Below, piece by piece: positions 9,543 through 18,165 of a stretch of DNA of 64,000 nucleotides. The stretch lies in assembly GCA_014379625.1 (NCBI GenBank), contig JACMLJ010000071.1, forward strand, positions 50,756 through 114,755. The letters are read 5' to 3'. Below the pieces are notes generated by a model, which did not search any database, was not told the origin of the DNA, and saw only the letters and a list, made by a program, of their open reading frames with translations. The position numbers and the translations under genes were made by a program. The stretch is from Ferruginibacter sp. Lineage in GTDB: Bacteria > Bacteroidota > Bacteroidia > Chitinophagales > Chitinophagaceae. Numbering within the stretch: position 1 is the first letter of the stretch; each line of letters begins with the position of its first letter.

Positions 9543-10514
9543 TTATGATTGAAAATAGATTATCTCCTCCCTGAAATCGATATAAGGATACTGTTTTTGA
9601 AGCAGATTTATTTTTTCAAGATTGGTTTGTAAAAACTTTTTGTGTTGCTCAGAACCGGGATGGAATGGCTTATGGTTTCTTGCCGCATTGATGATATTTA
9701 TTTCTTTCATTAACTTTTGTGTGGGTTCATCAATACAGGCGTTGACAAATTTTTCCCATACATAATTGGTAGCTGCATAATTTGGATGCACCATATCCTC
9801 TGCATAAAAACGATAATCCCTTAAATCATCAATCACTAATTCGTAGGCAGGGAAATAAAATATATTTTCACTGGCACCTGTTAATGTATGCACCGCCTGT
9901 ATCAATGCTGATTTACTCAGGTTGTTTTCTATAAATCCATCCCTTAAATGTCGTACCGGGCTGATGGTAAAAATTATTTTTACACCCGGGTTCACCGCAG
10001 AAAGCTCATCGACCATAGCTGTAAAGACCGTAATTACTTCTTCTATGCCCAGTAACCTTTTTTGAAATTTGTCCGTAGGAACTTTATGGCAATTGGCAAC
10101 TACTTCATGATTATACAATTCATATACAAAGGCCGAACCTACCGTTATGAATACCCAGTCGGCAGCAACTATAAAATCATGGGCAACCTGCTGTGATTGA
10201 TTGATCCCGAGTAAACATGCATCTTTTACCGGGTGTGAAAAACGGCTATGGTGCTCCCAACTGTTCCAGCATTCATTTTGGTAAAACAAGTCGGCTTCGG
10301 TATATCGTTTATTGGAAATATAGGATTTGACGGATTTTATAATGCTGATGGGATTAAATAAAATTCCATTTGGATTTTCCAGCAGGTCAAATTTGTGCTG
10401 CTTTAATTTAGTGCCGATATTTTCTGTAAAGCAGGAACCGATCATCAATAATTTCTGTTGATGACGGATGGTTGTTGCAAACTGCCTGGGAGTAAATTCC
10501 AAATGAAAGTTCAT
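9543..10514 (-). CDS. GSCFA domain-containing protein
   Basis: The family is named after the GSCFA motif, present here as IGSCFTENIG near residue 26. It is related to SGNH/GDSL hydrolases: the Ser of this block, the Asn/Gly in TVGSAFVYE and the late D..H (AEDMVHPNYAA) resemble the SGNH blocks. The 323-residue size is typical of the Bacteroidota family. No signal peptide is seen, so it is probably cytoplasmic. The substrate is unknown, possibly an acyl ester. It is a single gene with intergenic DNA on both sides. Confidence 0.82.
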   Translation of the reverse strand: MNFHLEFTPRQFATTIRHQQKLLMIGSCFTENIGTKLKQHKFDLLENPNGILFNPISIIKSVKSYISNKRYTEADLFYQNECWNSWEHHSRFSHPVKDACLLGINQSQQVAHDFIVAADWVFITVGSAFVYELYNHEVVANCHKVPTDKFQKRLLGIEEVITVFTAMVDELSAVNPGVKIIFTISPVRHLRDGFIENNLSKSALIQAVHTLTGASENIFYFPAYELVIDDLRDYRFYAEDMVHPNYAATNYVWEKFVNACIDEPTQKLMKEINIINAARNHKPFHPGSEQHKKFLQTNLEKINLLQKQYPYIDFREEIIYFQS

Positions 10515-10656
10515 GTTGCCGGTGTGACACTAATACACGAATTTACACGAATGTTTTTTAATGGGTATAATGGGCAAAATCCAGCTGATCTAAACTGCAT
10601 AAACGAACAATAATAAGTAGTGAAATGAATGACTTCAAATACACAGTACCGGGCAT

Positions 10657-11532
10657 TTAGCGAAGGTCAGCGCTAAACAGATCACCTGCCATCCTGCTGC
10701 ATTCCCTTAACGCATTCATGTTTAAATTATTCAGTACATTCAATTCATTGAAATAAGGTATCATCAGTTCCGTATCCATATTTCCCACCAGTTCATCACC
10801 GGCCATCGGGCAACCCCCCACCCCTTTCAATGCCCCGTCAAAGCGGGTACAGCCCGCATTTAAAGCTGCATCCACTTTTATCTTCCAGTTGGCTGCGGTT
10901 GAATGCAGGTGCACCCCAATGGTGGTATCAGGATAGGAAGGGATCAGGGATTTAAGCAGTGAACCCACCTGTTCCGGCGTAGCCAGTCCAACCGTATCTG
11001 CAATTGAAAGGATGCTTATATCCATAGCTACCATTTTTTCTACCCACGCTGTAACGATGGCTGCATTATATGGATCTCCGTAAGGATTTCCAAAACCCAT
11101 TGAAAGGTAAACCACGAGTTCCTTCTGATTTTTAATACATAAATTTTGTATCTCTTCCACCATTTCCAAAGATGCTGACAGGGTACTGTTTGTATTTCGT
11201 TGCTGAAAACTGGGTGAAACAGAAAATGGGAAACCAAGATAAGTTATTTCATCATATACAACCGCTTCTTCGGCCCCCCTTGTATTGGCTACAATTGCAA
11301 GCAGTTTGGTTTTCAACCGGTCAAACCGCAAACCTTTTACCACCTCCTTCGTATCGGCCATTTGAGGAATGGCTTTTGGAGAAACAAAACTGCCAAAATC
11401 AATAGTATCAAAACCAACCTCGAGTAACGCATTAATGTATGCGATCTTTTTTTGGGTGGGTATAAAAGTTTTCCATCCCTGCATGGCATCCCGGGGACAT
11501 TCTATTAAACTGATTTTACTATTTCGTAACAT
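10657..11532 (-). CDS. Hydroxymethylglutaryl-CoA lyase
   Basis: This cytoplasmic enzyme cleaves HMG-CoA to acetoacetate and acetyl-CoA at the end of leucine degradation. The 291-residue TIM barrel starts with the family signature LIECPRDAMQGW (other members have DGLQ), has the metal-binding region VHLHSTAANW, and carries the catalytic-loop motif GVGGCPMAGDELVGN, whose Cys is the active-site residue of the HMGL family. It is 27 bp downstream of the nagB fusion gene on the same strand, but no metabolic link is obvious. The related isopropylmalate/homocitrate synthases lack the GGCP loop. Confidence 0.87.
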   Translation of the reverse strand: MLRNSKISLIECPRDAMQGWKTFIPTQKKIAYINALLEVGFDTIDFGSFVSPKAIPQMADTKEVVKGLRFDRLKTKLLAIVANTRGAEEAVVYDEITYLGFPFSVSPSFQQRNTNSTLSASLEMVEEIQNLCIKNQKELVVYLSMGFGNPYGDPYNAAIVTAWVEKMVAMDISILSIADTVGLATPEQVGSLLKSLIPSYPDTTIGVHLHSTAANWKIKVDAALNAGCTRFDGALKGVGGCPMAGDELVGNMDTELMIPYFNELNVLNNLNMNALRECSRMAGDLFSADLR

Positions 11533-11559
11533 GGCTTATTTTAAATGTGGGGATTCCCG

Positions 11560-13458
11560 TTAATAGTGCCATCTTACAAAAGCTTCCATCGCCGCATACC
11601 TTGTTAATCCCAACTTCGCATACAGGTCGGCGGTATTACTGTTTCGTTCCTCAGCCCGCAGCCAGAATTCCCTGCTATCATCGCCCTGGAAAGGCACCAT
11701 ATCTTTTTGCGACTGGTGAATAAAAATCCCGTAGCGTTTTTTCATTACCTGGTCGGGGCTCATGGGTATTGCCATCTCTATTGCTGAAATATCCCATTCC
11801 TGCCAGGCGCCCTTGTATAGCCATACCCAGCAATCCTTTATCCATTCATCTCCTTCGGCTTTTATTCTTTTGAGTGATTCAAAGATAATATCCAGGCAAA
11901 CCTTGTGCGTGCCATGCGGATCAGCGAGATCCCCGGCGCAAAATAATTGGTGGGGCTGTAATTTACGGAGTAAAACCACCGTTCTTCGCACGTCTTCTTC
12001 CGTCATTGGATTTTTTTGAATTGTGCCGGTTTCATAAAAGGGGAGGTTTTGAAAATGTATATGATCATCCTTTAATCCCACGTAACGACAGGTTGCTTTT
12101 GCTTCACATCTTCTTATTAATCCTTTGATCTGCCTGATCTGGTCAGTATCTACCTGGTTGGGTTTTTTGTTGTCAAGAAAATGCCGCGCCTTATCTAAAA
12201 TAGCAGTGGACATGCTGCTGTCGATGCCACTTAGTTCTTCAAAACCAACGGCAAAGTCAAGAAAGCGGGTTACAAATTCATCCGTTACCGCAATATTGCC
12301 GCTGGTTTGATAAGCCACGTGTACATCGTGCCCCTGGTCGTGCAAACGCATAAATGTTCCGCCCATACTAATGATATCGTCATCGGGATGGGGTGAGAAG
12401 ATCACACATCTTTTTGGCTGTATCTCACTTCTTTCCGGGTGGCCGGGGATCACCGCATGGGGTTTGCCTCCCGGCCATCCTGTGATGCTGTCACGAAGCA
12501 TATAAAATACCTGTAAATTAATTTCATAAGCATCCCCTTTTTCCACCAGCAGGTCGCCTAAGGAATAATCATTGTAATCTTTGTTGGTAAGCATTAATAC
12601 CGGTTTGCCCGTTTTTAAAGTCATATTTACCACCGCTTTGCGGATCATCAGGGGTGTCCATTCTATTTCACCGGTAAGCCATGGATATTTTATACGGGTC
12701 AGTTCAGTCGCTGCCTGCTCATCAATCACAAATAAGCAATCGCTATGGGTTTGCAACAGGCTTGCTGGCACATGCTCGGTAACATTACCCTCCACCGATT
12801 TTGCAACAATGGCCGACTTCATTCCCCATGCGAGCAAAATAATACGTTTTGCTTTCATGATGGTGCTGATACCTGCGGTAATAGCTAATCTCGGAACCCG
12901 GCTGATGTTTTGAAAATTTTTGGTGTTAGCAATACGGGTTGAATTTTCTAAGGTTACCAGTCTTGTTTTGGAATAGATACTGGAGCCCGGTTCGTTGAAA
13001 CCGATATGACCGTTATTCCCTATTCCCAGCACCTGGAGGTCGATCCCGCCTGCCGCTTCAATTTTATCTTCCAGTGCAAGGCAATGCTTTTTTATTTCCT
13101 CCTTCTTCCATTCACCATTGGGGATGTGGATATTTAAGGGTAAAATATCTACATGATTAAAGAGGTATTGGTGCATAAAACTCCAGTAGCTTTGAACCGC
13201 CTCTCTTTCCAATGGGTAGTATTCATCCAGGTTAAAACTGATTACATTGTGAAAACTTAATCCTTCTTCCCTGTGTAAACGGACCAGCTCCCGGTAAAGG
13301 CTGATGGGGGAAGAACCGGTAGCAAGGCCCAAAACACAGTTTTGCCCCAGGGATTGCTTTTGTTTTATCAGGTTGGAAATTTCACGGGCAACAAATAAGG
13401 AACCCTCTTTTGGCGTGGAAAATATTTGTACAGGAATTTTTTCAAATGATTCAACCAT
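11560..13458 (-). CDS. nagB: Glucosamine-6-phosphate deaminase fused to a PIG-L/LmbE-type deacetylase domain
   Basis: The N-terminal part (about 1-270) is NagB, converting glucosamine-6-P to fructose-6-P and ammonia: LATGSSP phosphate loop, NLDEY with Asp78, and HIGFNEPG with His151/Glu156. The C-terminal part (about 350-632) is a PIG-L/LmbE domain with the zinc motif SPHPDDD (357-361) and a late DPHGTHK histidine motif. Such domains deacetylate N-acetylglucosaminyl groups, so the fusion could combine deacetylation and deamination of an amino sugar. Fused forms of this length are known in Bacteroidota, so this is not an assembly artefact. No nagA or nagK lies nearby. Confidence 0.88.
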   Translation of the reverse strand: MVESFEKIPVQIFSTPKEGSLFVAREISNLIKQKQSLGQNCVLGLATGSSPISLYRELVRLHREEGLSFHNVISFNLDEYYPLEREAVQSYWSFMHQYLFNHVDILPLNIHIPNGEWKKEEIKKHCLALEDKIEAAGGIDLQVLGIGNNGHIGFNEPGSSIYSKTRLVTLENSTRIANTKNFQNISRVPRLAITAGISTIMKAKRIILLAWGMKSAIVAKSVEGNVTEHVPASLLQTHSDCLFVIDEQAATELTRIKYPWLTGEIEWTPLMIRKAVVNMTLKTGKPVLMLTNKDYNDYSLGDLLVEKGDAYEINLQVFYMLRDSITGWPGGKPHAVIPGHPERSEIQPKRCVIFSPHPDDDIISMGGTFMRLHDQGHDVHVAYQTSGNIAVTDEFVTRFLDFAVGFEELSGIDSSMSTAILDKARHFLDNKKPNQVDTDQIRQIKGLIRRCEAKATCRYVGLKDDHIHFQNLPFYETGTIQKNPMTEEDVRRTVVLLRKLQPHQLFCAGDLADPHGTHKVCLDIIFESLKRIKAEGDEWIKDCWVWLYKGAWQEWDISAIEMAIPMSPDQVMKKRYGIFIHQSQKDMVPFQGDDSREFWLRAEERNSNTADLYAKLGLTRYAAMEAFVRWHY

Positions 13459-13698
13459 ATAAAAAATTTAGGCGATTAATTGAAGCGTCAAGTTAATGAA
13501 AAGATATTAATAAGGTATTTACAAAAAGGCAATAATTTTTAATGGGAAAGATAAGCCGCTTAAACCCCACCAGTAATGAAGTTTATATTAAGAAAATGTT
13601 TCCCTGAAAGTTGTTTTTCAGGCTGCTACATAATGAAGCCAATCAATTTTCCAGACAGGGTACTGTTAAACAATTCAAAACATTTTTCCTTTAAATCC

Positions 13699-13727
13699 TT
13701 GTCAAAGGGTAAATTATGGTACTTTTG
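13699..13727 (+). promoter_or_regulatory. Candidate Bacteroidota promoter for signal peptidase gene
   Basis: TTG at 13699-13701 and TACTTTTG at 13720-13727, spaced 18 bp, match the TTTG-N(~19)-TAnnTTTG promoter pattern. Predicted transcription starts near 13734, leaving a leader of about 14 nt before the ATG at 13748. Confidence 0.5.
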
Positions 13728-13747
13728 GCGCTGATAAAAATTTACTT

Positions 13748-15244
13748 ATGAGTATTGGTTGGATAATCTTCATTGTGGCCACGATCGGCTGGCATGTCGG
13801 CATGTATGGTATGTTTATAAAAGCGGGGATACCCGGGTGGAAAGCCTTTATCCCTTTTTACAATACCTGGTGCATCGTTGAAAAAATCAAACTAAAAAAA
13901 TGGTGGTTCTTTTTTCAACTTGTCCCCATTGCCGGGCAATTCGTAACCATTTGGATCACCATTAAATTTGTTGAGTTTTTTGGCCGTTTTGGATTCTGGC
14001 ACCATGCCCTTACCGTTTTTTTACCATTCATTTATTTTCCCTACCTGGGATTTTCAAAAGAGGAAAGATTTGCGGGTGAACAGGTGGTAAATAATTACAA
14101 AAAATCCGCTGCCAGGGAATGGATCGATGCGGCGGCATTCGCTATAGTTGCGGCTACGCTTATACGCACTTTTGTATTCGAGGCCTATACCATCCCAACC
14201 CCTTCGATGGAAAAGACCTTGTTAGTGAATGATTTTTTATTCGTAAGTAAATCAGCCTACGGACCGCGTATCCCTAATACGCCCTTGGCTATGCCGTTTG
14301 TCCATCATACCATTCCGGGGATCAATGCAAAGTCGTATTCTGAATGGATACACATTCCCTATACCAGGTGGTTCGCAAAGCCTGTAAAAAGAAATGACGC
14401 GGTGGTATTTAATTTCCCCACCAATGATACGTTAATCAATGATGAAGAAAATTTTGGATCTAAAATTACTTATTACCAGGCGGTAAGGGAAATGGGAAGA
14501 GACCGGGTGTGGCAGAACTTTGGCGATCTTATTATTACAAGGCCGGTGGATAAGCGTGAAAATTTTATCAAGCGTTGCGTGGCAATAGCCGGGGATAAAT
14601 TAGAAATAAAAAATACCGTTTTATATATCAATGATGTTGCACAACCGTTTCCCGCGGAATCAGAACTCGTTTATAATGTACAAACGAGCAGCCCGCTTGA
14701 TGAAGAAGAGTTGCAGTCATTCGGCATTCATACCGACCCTGAACAACGGGAATTTAACGCGTATAACAATGGGATGTATATGATCAATATGACGCAGGGC
14801 GAAAAGAAAAAAGTGGCGGAATTAAAAAATGTGATTAAGGTGGATGTACAGATCAATGCTGTTGACAATGCCCTTTATCCATACTATGATACAGCGGTTC
14901 ATTGGAGTGTGGATAATTTTGGACCATTGTGGGTTCCCAAAAAAGGCGTACCCATTCAGTTAACCCCTGATAATTATATCCGGTATGAACGTTGTATACG
15001 AACTTATGAAGGAAATGAGTTGGAAAACCGGAACGGTAAAATATTCCTGAATGGAACAGAAGCCACCAGCTATACTTTTAAGATGGATTACAATTGGTTA
15101 ATGGGGGATAACCGTCATAACTCTCTGGATAGCCGGTATTGGGGGTTTGTACCCGAAGATCATGTGGTTGGCAAAGCATCCCTGATATGGTTTAGCTGGG
15201 AAAAAGGACCCCGATGGAAAAGATTATTCAGTGCAATAAGATAA
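13748..15244 (+). CDS. lepB: Signal peptidase I with N-terminal DUF5684-like membrane domain
   Basis: This membrane serine protease removes signal peptides from Sec and Tat substrates on the periplasmic side. Residues 1-105 form a three-helix membrane module (IGWHVGMYGMFIKAGIPGWKAF) like DUF5684. A further anchor (AAFAIVAATLIRTFVFEAY) precedes the catalytic Ser153 in TIPTPSMEKTL; the general-base Lys275 lies in ENFIKRCVAIAGD, and the family box GDNRHNSLDSRYWGFV is near the C-terminus. At 498 residues it is longer than the E. coli enzyme because of the front module and a large insert between the boxes, both common in Bacteroidota. Confidence 0.9.
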   Translation: MSIGWIIFIVATIGWHVGMYGMFIKAGIPGWKAFIPFYNTWCIVEKIKLKKWWFFFQLVPIAGQFVTIWITIKFVEFFGRFGFWHHALTVFLPFIYFPYLGFSKEERFAGEQVVNNYKKSAAREWIDAAAFAIVAATLIRTFVFEAYTIPTPSMEKTLLVNDFLFVSKSAYGPRIPNTPLAMPFVHHTIPGINAKSYSEWIHIPYTRWFAKPVKRNDAVVFNFPTNDTLINDEENFGSKITYYQAVREMGRDRVWQNFGDLIITRPVDKRENFIKRCVAIAGDKLEIKNTVLYINDVAQPFPAESELVYNVQTSSPLDEEELQSFGIHTDPEQREFNAYNNGMYMINMTQGEKKKVAELKNVIKVDVQINAVDNALYPYYDTAVHWSVDNFGPLWVPKKGVPIQLTPDNYIRYERCIRTYEGNELENRNGKIFLNGTEATSYTFKMDYNWLMGDNRHNSLDSRYWGFVPEDHVVGKASLIWFSWEKGPRWKRLFSAIR

Positions 15245-15288
15245 TTTTGATATTTTCTATGATATAATTTGTAATTTCAAAATAGATT

Positions 15289-15321
15289 ATCCTCCTTGCA
15301 GCGGTGCAGGGAGGATTTTTT
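15289..15321 (+). terminator. Rho-independent terminator after lepB
   Basis: A GC-containing stem pairs ATCCTCC/GGAGGAT with an inner TGCA/TGCA extension and a GCGG loop, followed by a T run. It lies 45 bp downstream of the lepB stop. Confidence 0.75.
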
Positions 15322-15419
15322 ATCTTCATAATCATTCATCAGTTTTTGCCAGCTATCCGTTTTTTTATTAAAAAGAAACTGGCGGAAATACCCTGGTAAA
15401 ATTAAAGAACCGGAAAAAT

Positions 15420-15908
15420 ATGATTACAAAAAAGGACATTCATTTCTCGGTAGCGATATACTCTTCAGATGAAGAATTACCCCGTGGGGATGCGGATTTA
15501 TTAGCCGCCGCAAGAGCGGTTACAAAACTGGCCTATGCTCCTTATTCTCATTTTTTGGTAGGTGCAGTAGCTGCATTGGCAAATGGTAAAACCGTGACAG
15601 GTACCAACCAGGAAAATGCATCTTACCCCGTTGGCATTTGTGCAGAAAGGGTATTGCTTTCGAGCGTTGCATCCCAATACCCGGGAGTGGCAGTAAATAC
15701 CATCGCCATCAGTTACGATAACATTGACGGGCAAAGCGATCATCCCATATCCCCTTGTGGTATTTGCAGGCAAAGCCTGGCTGAATATGAAGAAAGGGTA
15801 AAACAGCCCATAAGACTGATCATGAGTGGCATGAAGGGTGAAGTATATATATTGGAAAAGGCCGGGCAGCTTTTACCACTTTCCTTTAGCGCCAGCGACC
15901 TGGGGTAA
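15420..15908 (+). CDS. cdd: Cytidine deaminase
   Basis: The enzyme deaminates cytidine and deoxycytidine to uridine and deoxyuridine in pyrimidine salvage. The 162-residue protein has both zinc motifs, GICAERVLL (CAE with catalytic Glu) and PCGICRQ, plus the substrate-binding NQENASYP segment. Its size fits the homotetrameric class. It begins with an ATG, and a terminator separates it from lepB. No pyrimidine genes are adjacent. Confidence 0.92.
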   Translation: MITKKDIHFSVAIYSSDEELPRGDADLLAAARAVTKLAYAPYSHFLVGAVAALANGKTVTGTNQENASYPVGICAERVLLSSVASQYPGVAVNTIAISYDNIDGQSDHPISPCGICRQSLAEYEERVKQPIRLIMSGMKGEVYILEKAGQLLPLSFSASDLG

Positions 15909-16043
15909 TCGTGCAGGCACCAGGCTAATGCGTTGGCGAATGGTGTGATTGAATATTGTATTGACAATAAAAATATATCGAATAATTTGGATGAATGTTT
16001 GTTGATCTGGCTAAAATACAATTCCTTTGAACCGGAAATTGAG

Positions 16044-16346
16044 ATGAATATGAATACGATTAAAATGGAAAGTAAGTTTATAGAAAAAGCGATGAATGCC
16101 ATTGCAGATCCCTGCCGTTTAACCATCCTTCAGGAAATTTCACGTAAAGGGGAGATATGCTGTGGTGATGTCCAGGGGCTTACCGGCCTGTCGCAACCCA
16201 CCTGCTCTCATCATATCAGGTTACTATCAGACAGCGAACTGATTGAATGCAGGAAGGACGGGCGTAACCATTATTTTACGCTGAATAAAAATAACTTTAA
16301 AAAAGTAAGTTCTTTTCTACAAAAATTTCACCAGGAGGAGGTTTAA
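16044..16346 (+). CDS. ArsR/SmtB-family winged-helix regulator
   Basis: A small metal- or redox-type repressor: the HTH core is ICCGDVQGLTGLSQPTCSHHIRLLSDSELIECRKDGRNHYFTL, with the recognition helix around SQPTCSHHI and a beta-wing after it. The ORF track begins at a TTG (15933) with unlikely sequence; I prefer ATG 16044 (MNMNTIKMESKF), although 16050 and 16065 are possible. Several Cys residues (C in EICCGDV, PTC) could bind metal, but they do not match a textbook site exactly. The stop codon lies inside the first unit of a tandem repeat. No obvious target gene is next to it. Confidence 0.8.
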   Translation: MNMNTIKMESKFIEKAMNAIADPCRLTILQEISRKGEICCGDVQGLTGLSQPTCSHHIRLLSDSELIECRKDGRNHYFTLNKNNFKKVSSFLQKFHQEEV

Positions 16347-16590
16347 TTCGCTTTAGGAGAAAGGTTGATCGTTGATTGGAGGAAGTTTAATTCGTGTTTA
16401 GAGAAAAGTTGATCGTTGATTGGAGGAAGCTTAATTCGTGTTTGGAGAAACGTTGATCGTTGATCGTTGCCTGGAGGAATTTTAATTCGTGTTTGAAGAA
16501 ACGTTGATCGTTGTTAGGAGGAGGTTTAATTCGTTTGAAGAAATGTTGATGGTTGACAGAAAGAAATTTAACTCGTGTTTGGAAAAACGG
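16334..16590. repeat. 44-bp tandem repeat, 5 full copies plus a degenerate sixth
   Basis: Units start with GGAGGA and contain TTTAATTCG and GTTGATCGTTG. Copies begin at 16334, 16378, 16422, 16473, 16517 and (degenerate) 16559; lengths are 44, 44, 51, 44 and 42 bp. The 51-bp copy has one extra 7-bp GTTGATC. The ArsR stop codon lies in copy 1. Unit length is not a multiple of three, so it is not coding. Confidence 0.85.
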
Positions 16591-16627
16591 CGGCCAGACT
16601 CAGGAACGAGCAACAAAGAGTCATAAT

Positions 16628-16675
16628 TTCTCCATTGACCATTCACCATTTCACCATTCACCATTGCCCCTTCAC
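16628..16675. repeat. ACCATT-type short tandem repeat
   Basis: Repeats of CCATTGACC / CCATTCACC in 7-9 bp steps, between the minisatellite and the csaA stop. The same motif family recurs at several other gene ends in the window. Confidence 0.6.
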
Positions 16676-16679
16676 CGCC

Positions 16680-17009
16680 CTACCCTATTTTACAACCATT
16701 TTTTACGGGCTGGGCCGGTTGCAATAATACAACTTCCTTATTTTCATTGTACACGCCCAGTACTAAGCATTCGCTAAAGAAATCAGCGATTTGTTTGGGA
16801 GGGAAATTTATTACGGCGATAACCTGTTTACCGGTGAGTGCCTCTTTCTGGTATAATTTAGTGATTTGCGCAGAAGATTTTTTTATGCCTTGTTCACCAA
16901 AATCAATGCTGAGTTGGTAGGCAGGCTGCCTCGCTTTGGGAAAGTCGGAAGCTGCTATTATAGTGCCAACCCGGATATCTATTTTTTCAAAATCATCCCA
17001 GGTAATCAT
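16680..17009 (-). CDS. csaA: CsaA-like tRNA-binding (OB-fold) protein
   Basis: The protein has the EMAP-II/Trbp111-type tRNA-binding domain over its whole 109 residues (FEKIDIRVGTI near the start, SAQITKLY, VIAVINFPPKQI), the hallmark of CsaA. CsaA dimerises, binds tRNA and has been proposed as an export-related chaperone. The start codon overlaps the end of the upstream DUF952 gene by 4 bp, indicating translational coupling. The C-terminus (LLQPAQPVKNGCKIG) is slightly different from the usual VxLLxPDxxVPNGxKL but aligns. Confidence 0.88.
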   Translation of the reverse strand: MITWDDFEKIDIRVGTIIAASDFPKARQPAYQLSIDFGEQGIKKSSAQITKLYQKEALTGKQVIAVINFPPKQIADFFSECLVLGVYNENKEVVLLQPAQPVKNGCKIG

Positions 17010-17299
17010 AAAGGAGTTGTTTTAATTACAGCAGCTGTGTTTAACCTGCCAAAGATATGAGGGAATTCTTCATTTACCGAAGGGGCCAATTCGTATTTTA
17101 ATTCGGCTGTTAGTTTAGTTTCATCAATATGCAATAATATAAGTCCCTGCTGATTTTGGTAGTACCTGTCCAAAACACCTTTAACCTGGGCCGCCTTACT
17201 GGCATGTATAAAGCCTTCTATTGCCAATGAATCAGCTTCATAATATCCCTGCTGTAATGCGGTTTGCCAACGGTTTTTGGTTACTACGTGATAGATCAT
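17006..17299 (-). CDS. DUF952 domain-containing protein
   Basis: A 97-residue protein matching DUF952 (MIYHVVTKNRWQTAL at the front, EGFIHASKAAQV, LLHIDETKL, FPHIFGRLN at the end). The fold is related to ADP-ribosyl transferase-like domains, but activity is not established. It overlaps the stop of the SirB1-like gene upstream and the csaA start downstream by 4 bp each, so the three genes form a tight operon. Confidence 0.85.
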   Translation of the reverse strand: MIYHVVTKNRWQTALQQGYYEADSLAIEGFIHASKAAQVKGVLDRYYQNQQGLILLHIDETKLTAELKYELAPSVNEEFPHIFGRLNTAAVIKTTPL

Positions 17300-18165
17300 T
17301 CGTCTAATAATTTAACCAGGGTTATTAATTCTTCCATTTTATAACGGTTGCGGTCGTTGTCAAAACATTTGCTTAACTCTTCCAGTAAAAACCGGATGAT
17401 CTGTTTATTACCTAATTGTTTAAAATAAGAAGCTGTGGGGCTTACCGATATTCGTTTAAAATAATTCTCAACATCCTTATGAGAATAGATATTTCCGTTT
17501 AAGGGATCAATAAAAAAATTTATTTTTTCAGTGCTATGAACGACGGGGTTCATAAATTCAGATTGCCGATCGAAATACCCAAGGATAAACTGCCTGGGTA
17601 TATTGGTTGCTTTCACAGGAATGTCCAACAGGTCGCACAGTACCAAATATAAGATCCCGTTACTGATGGCATTGCCTTTTTTGGATTCCAGGGTTTTGGT
17701 GATCAAAAAATCTTCTGGCTGGCTATAAGAAATTTCAACGCCTTTTTGTTTGTAATAATTATACAAAATACTGGTGAACACATTGATCTGTTCCAACGGG
17801 GTAAGATAGTTATTTAATTCCAGCCAGATATTGCGCCGCAGCTTTTCTATTTCCTGCAATGCCTGTGAGTCCTGCATTTCGGGGTAATGGTACCGGGCCG
17901 TTAACAATGCCCCCTTTAATAATTCGCACCCCTCATTTTTCCATTTTGTAAAATCTTCTGTGAGGTCCCTGAAATGTAATTTATGAATGATGGTCTCGAT
18001 CCTTTCCTGCACATCCTCCCTGTTGGTATTTTCCCACAAATTTTCAAGGTTCGGAATAATCCCCCTGCCCAGTGAAATTATCTTAGTGCTGACAGTGGTG
18101 TACACTTCTTCATCCGGGTCATCTATTAAATGAAAAAGCGCTGATATTTCTTTATTCTCTACCAA
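17296..18165 (-). CDS. SirB1-type transglutaminase-like family protein
   Basis: The 289-residue protein matches the SirB1 N-terminal/transglutaminase-like family: LRRNIWLELNNYLTPLEQINVFTSILYNYYKQKGV and a block around SKKGNAISNGILYLVLCDLLDIPV, where the transglutaminase Cys position is replaced by Ser/Asn, so no catalytic Cys is obvious. The first 100 residues are helical and HEAT-like (LIDDPDEEVYTTVSTKI). The start is a TTG, since no early ATG exists. It is the first gene of the overlapping trio with DUF952 and csaA. Function unknown. Confidence 0.75.
   Translation of the reverse strand: MVENKEISALFHLIDDPDEEVYTTVSTKIISLGRGIIPNLENLWENTNREDVQERIETIIHKLHFRDLTEDFTKWKNEGCELLKGALLTARYHYPEMQDSQALQEIEKLRRNIWLELNNYLTPLEQINVFTSILYNYYKQKGVEISYSQPEDFLITKTLESKKGNAISNGILYLVLCDLLDIPVKATNIPRQFILGYFDRQSEFMNPVVHSTEKINFFIDPLNGNIYSHKDVENYFKRISVSPTASYFKQLGNKQIIRFLLEELSKCFDNDRNRYKMEELITLVKLLDE

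Noticed and set aside
16334-16590. CRISPR array
   Set aside because: Repeats are directly tandem without unique spacers, are degenerate, and no cas genes are present.
16482-16664. Antisense ORF through the 44-bp repeat
   Set aside because: It is a translation of the repeat (STINISSNELN periodic), and the 44-bp unit changes frame every copy.
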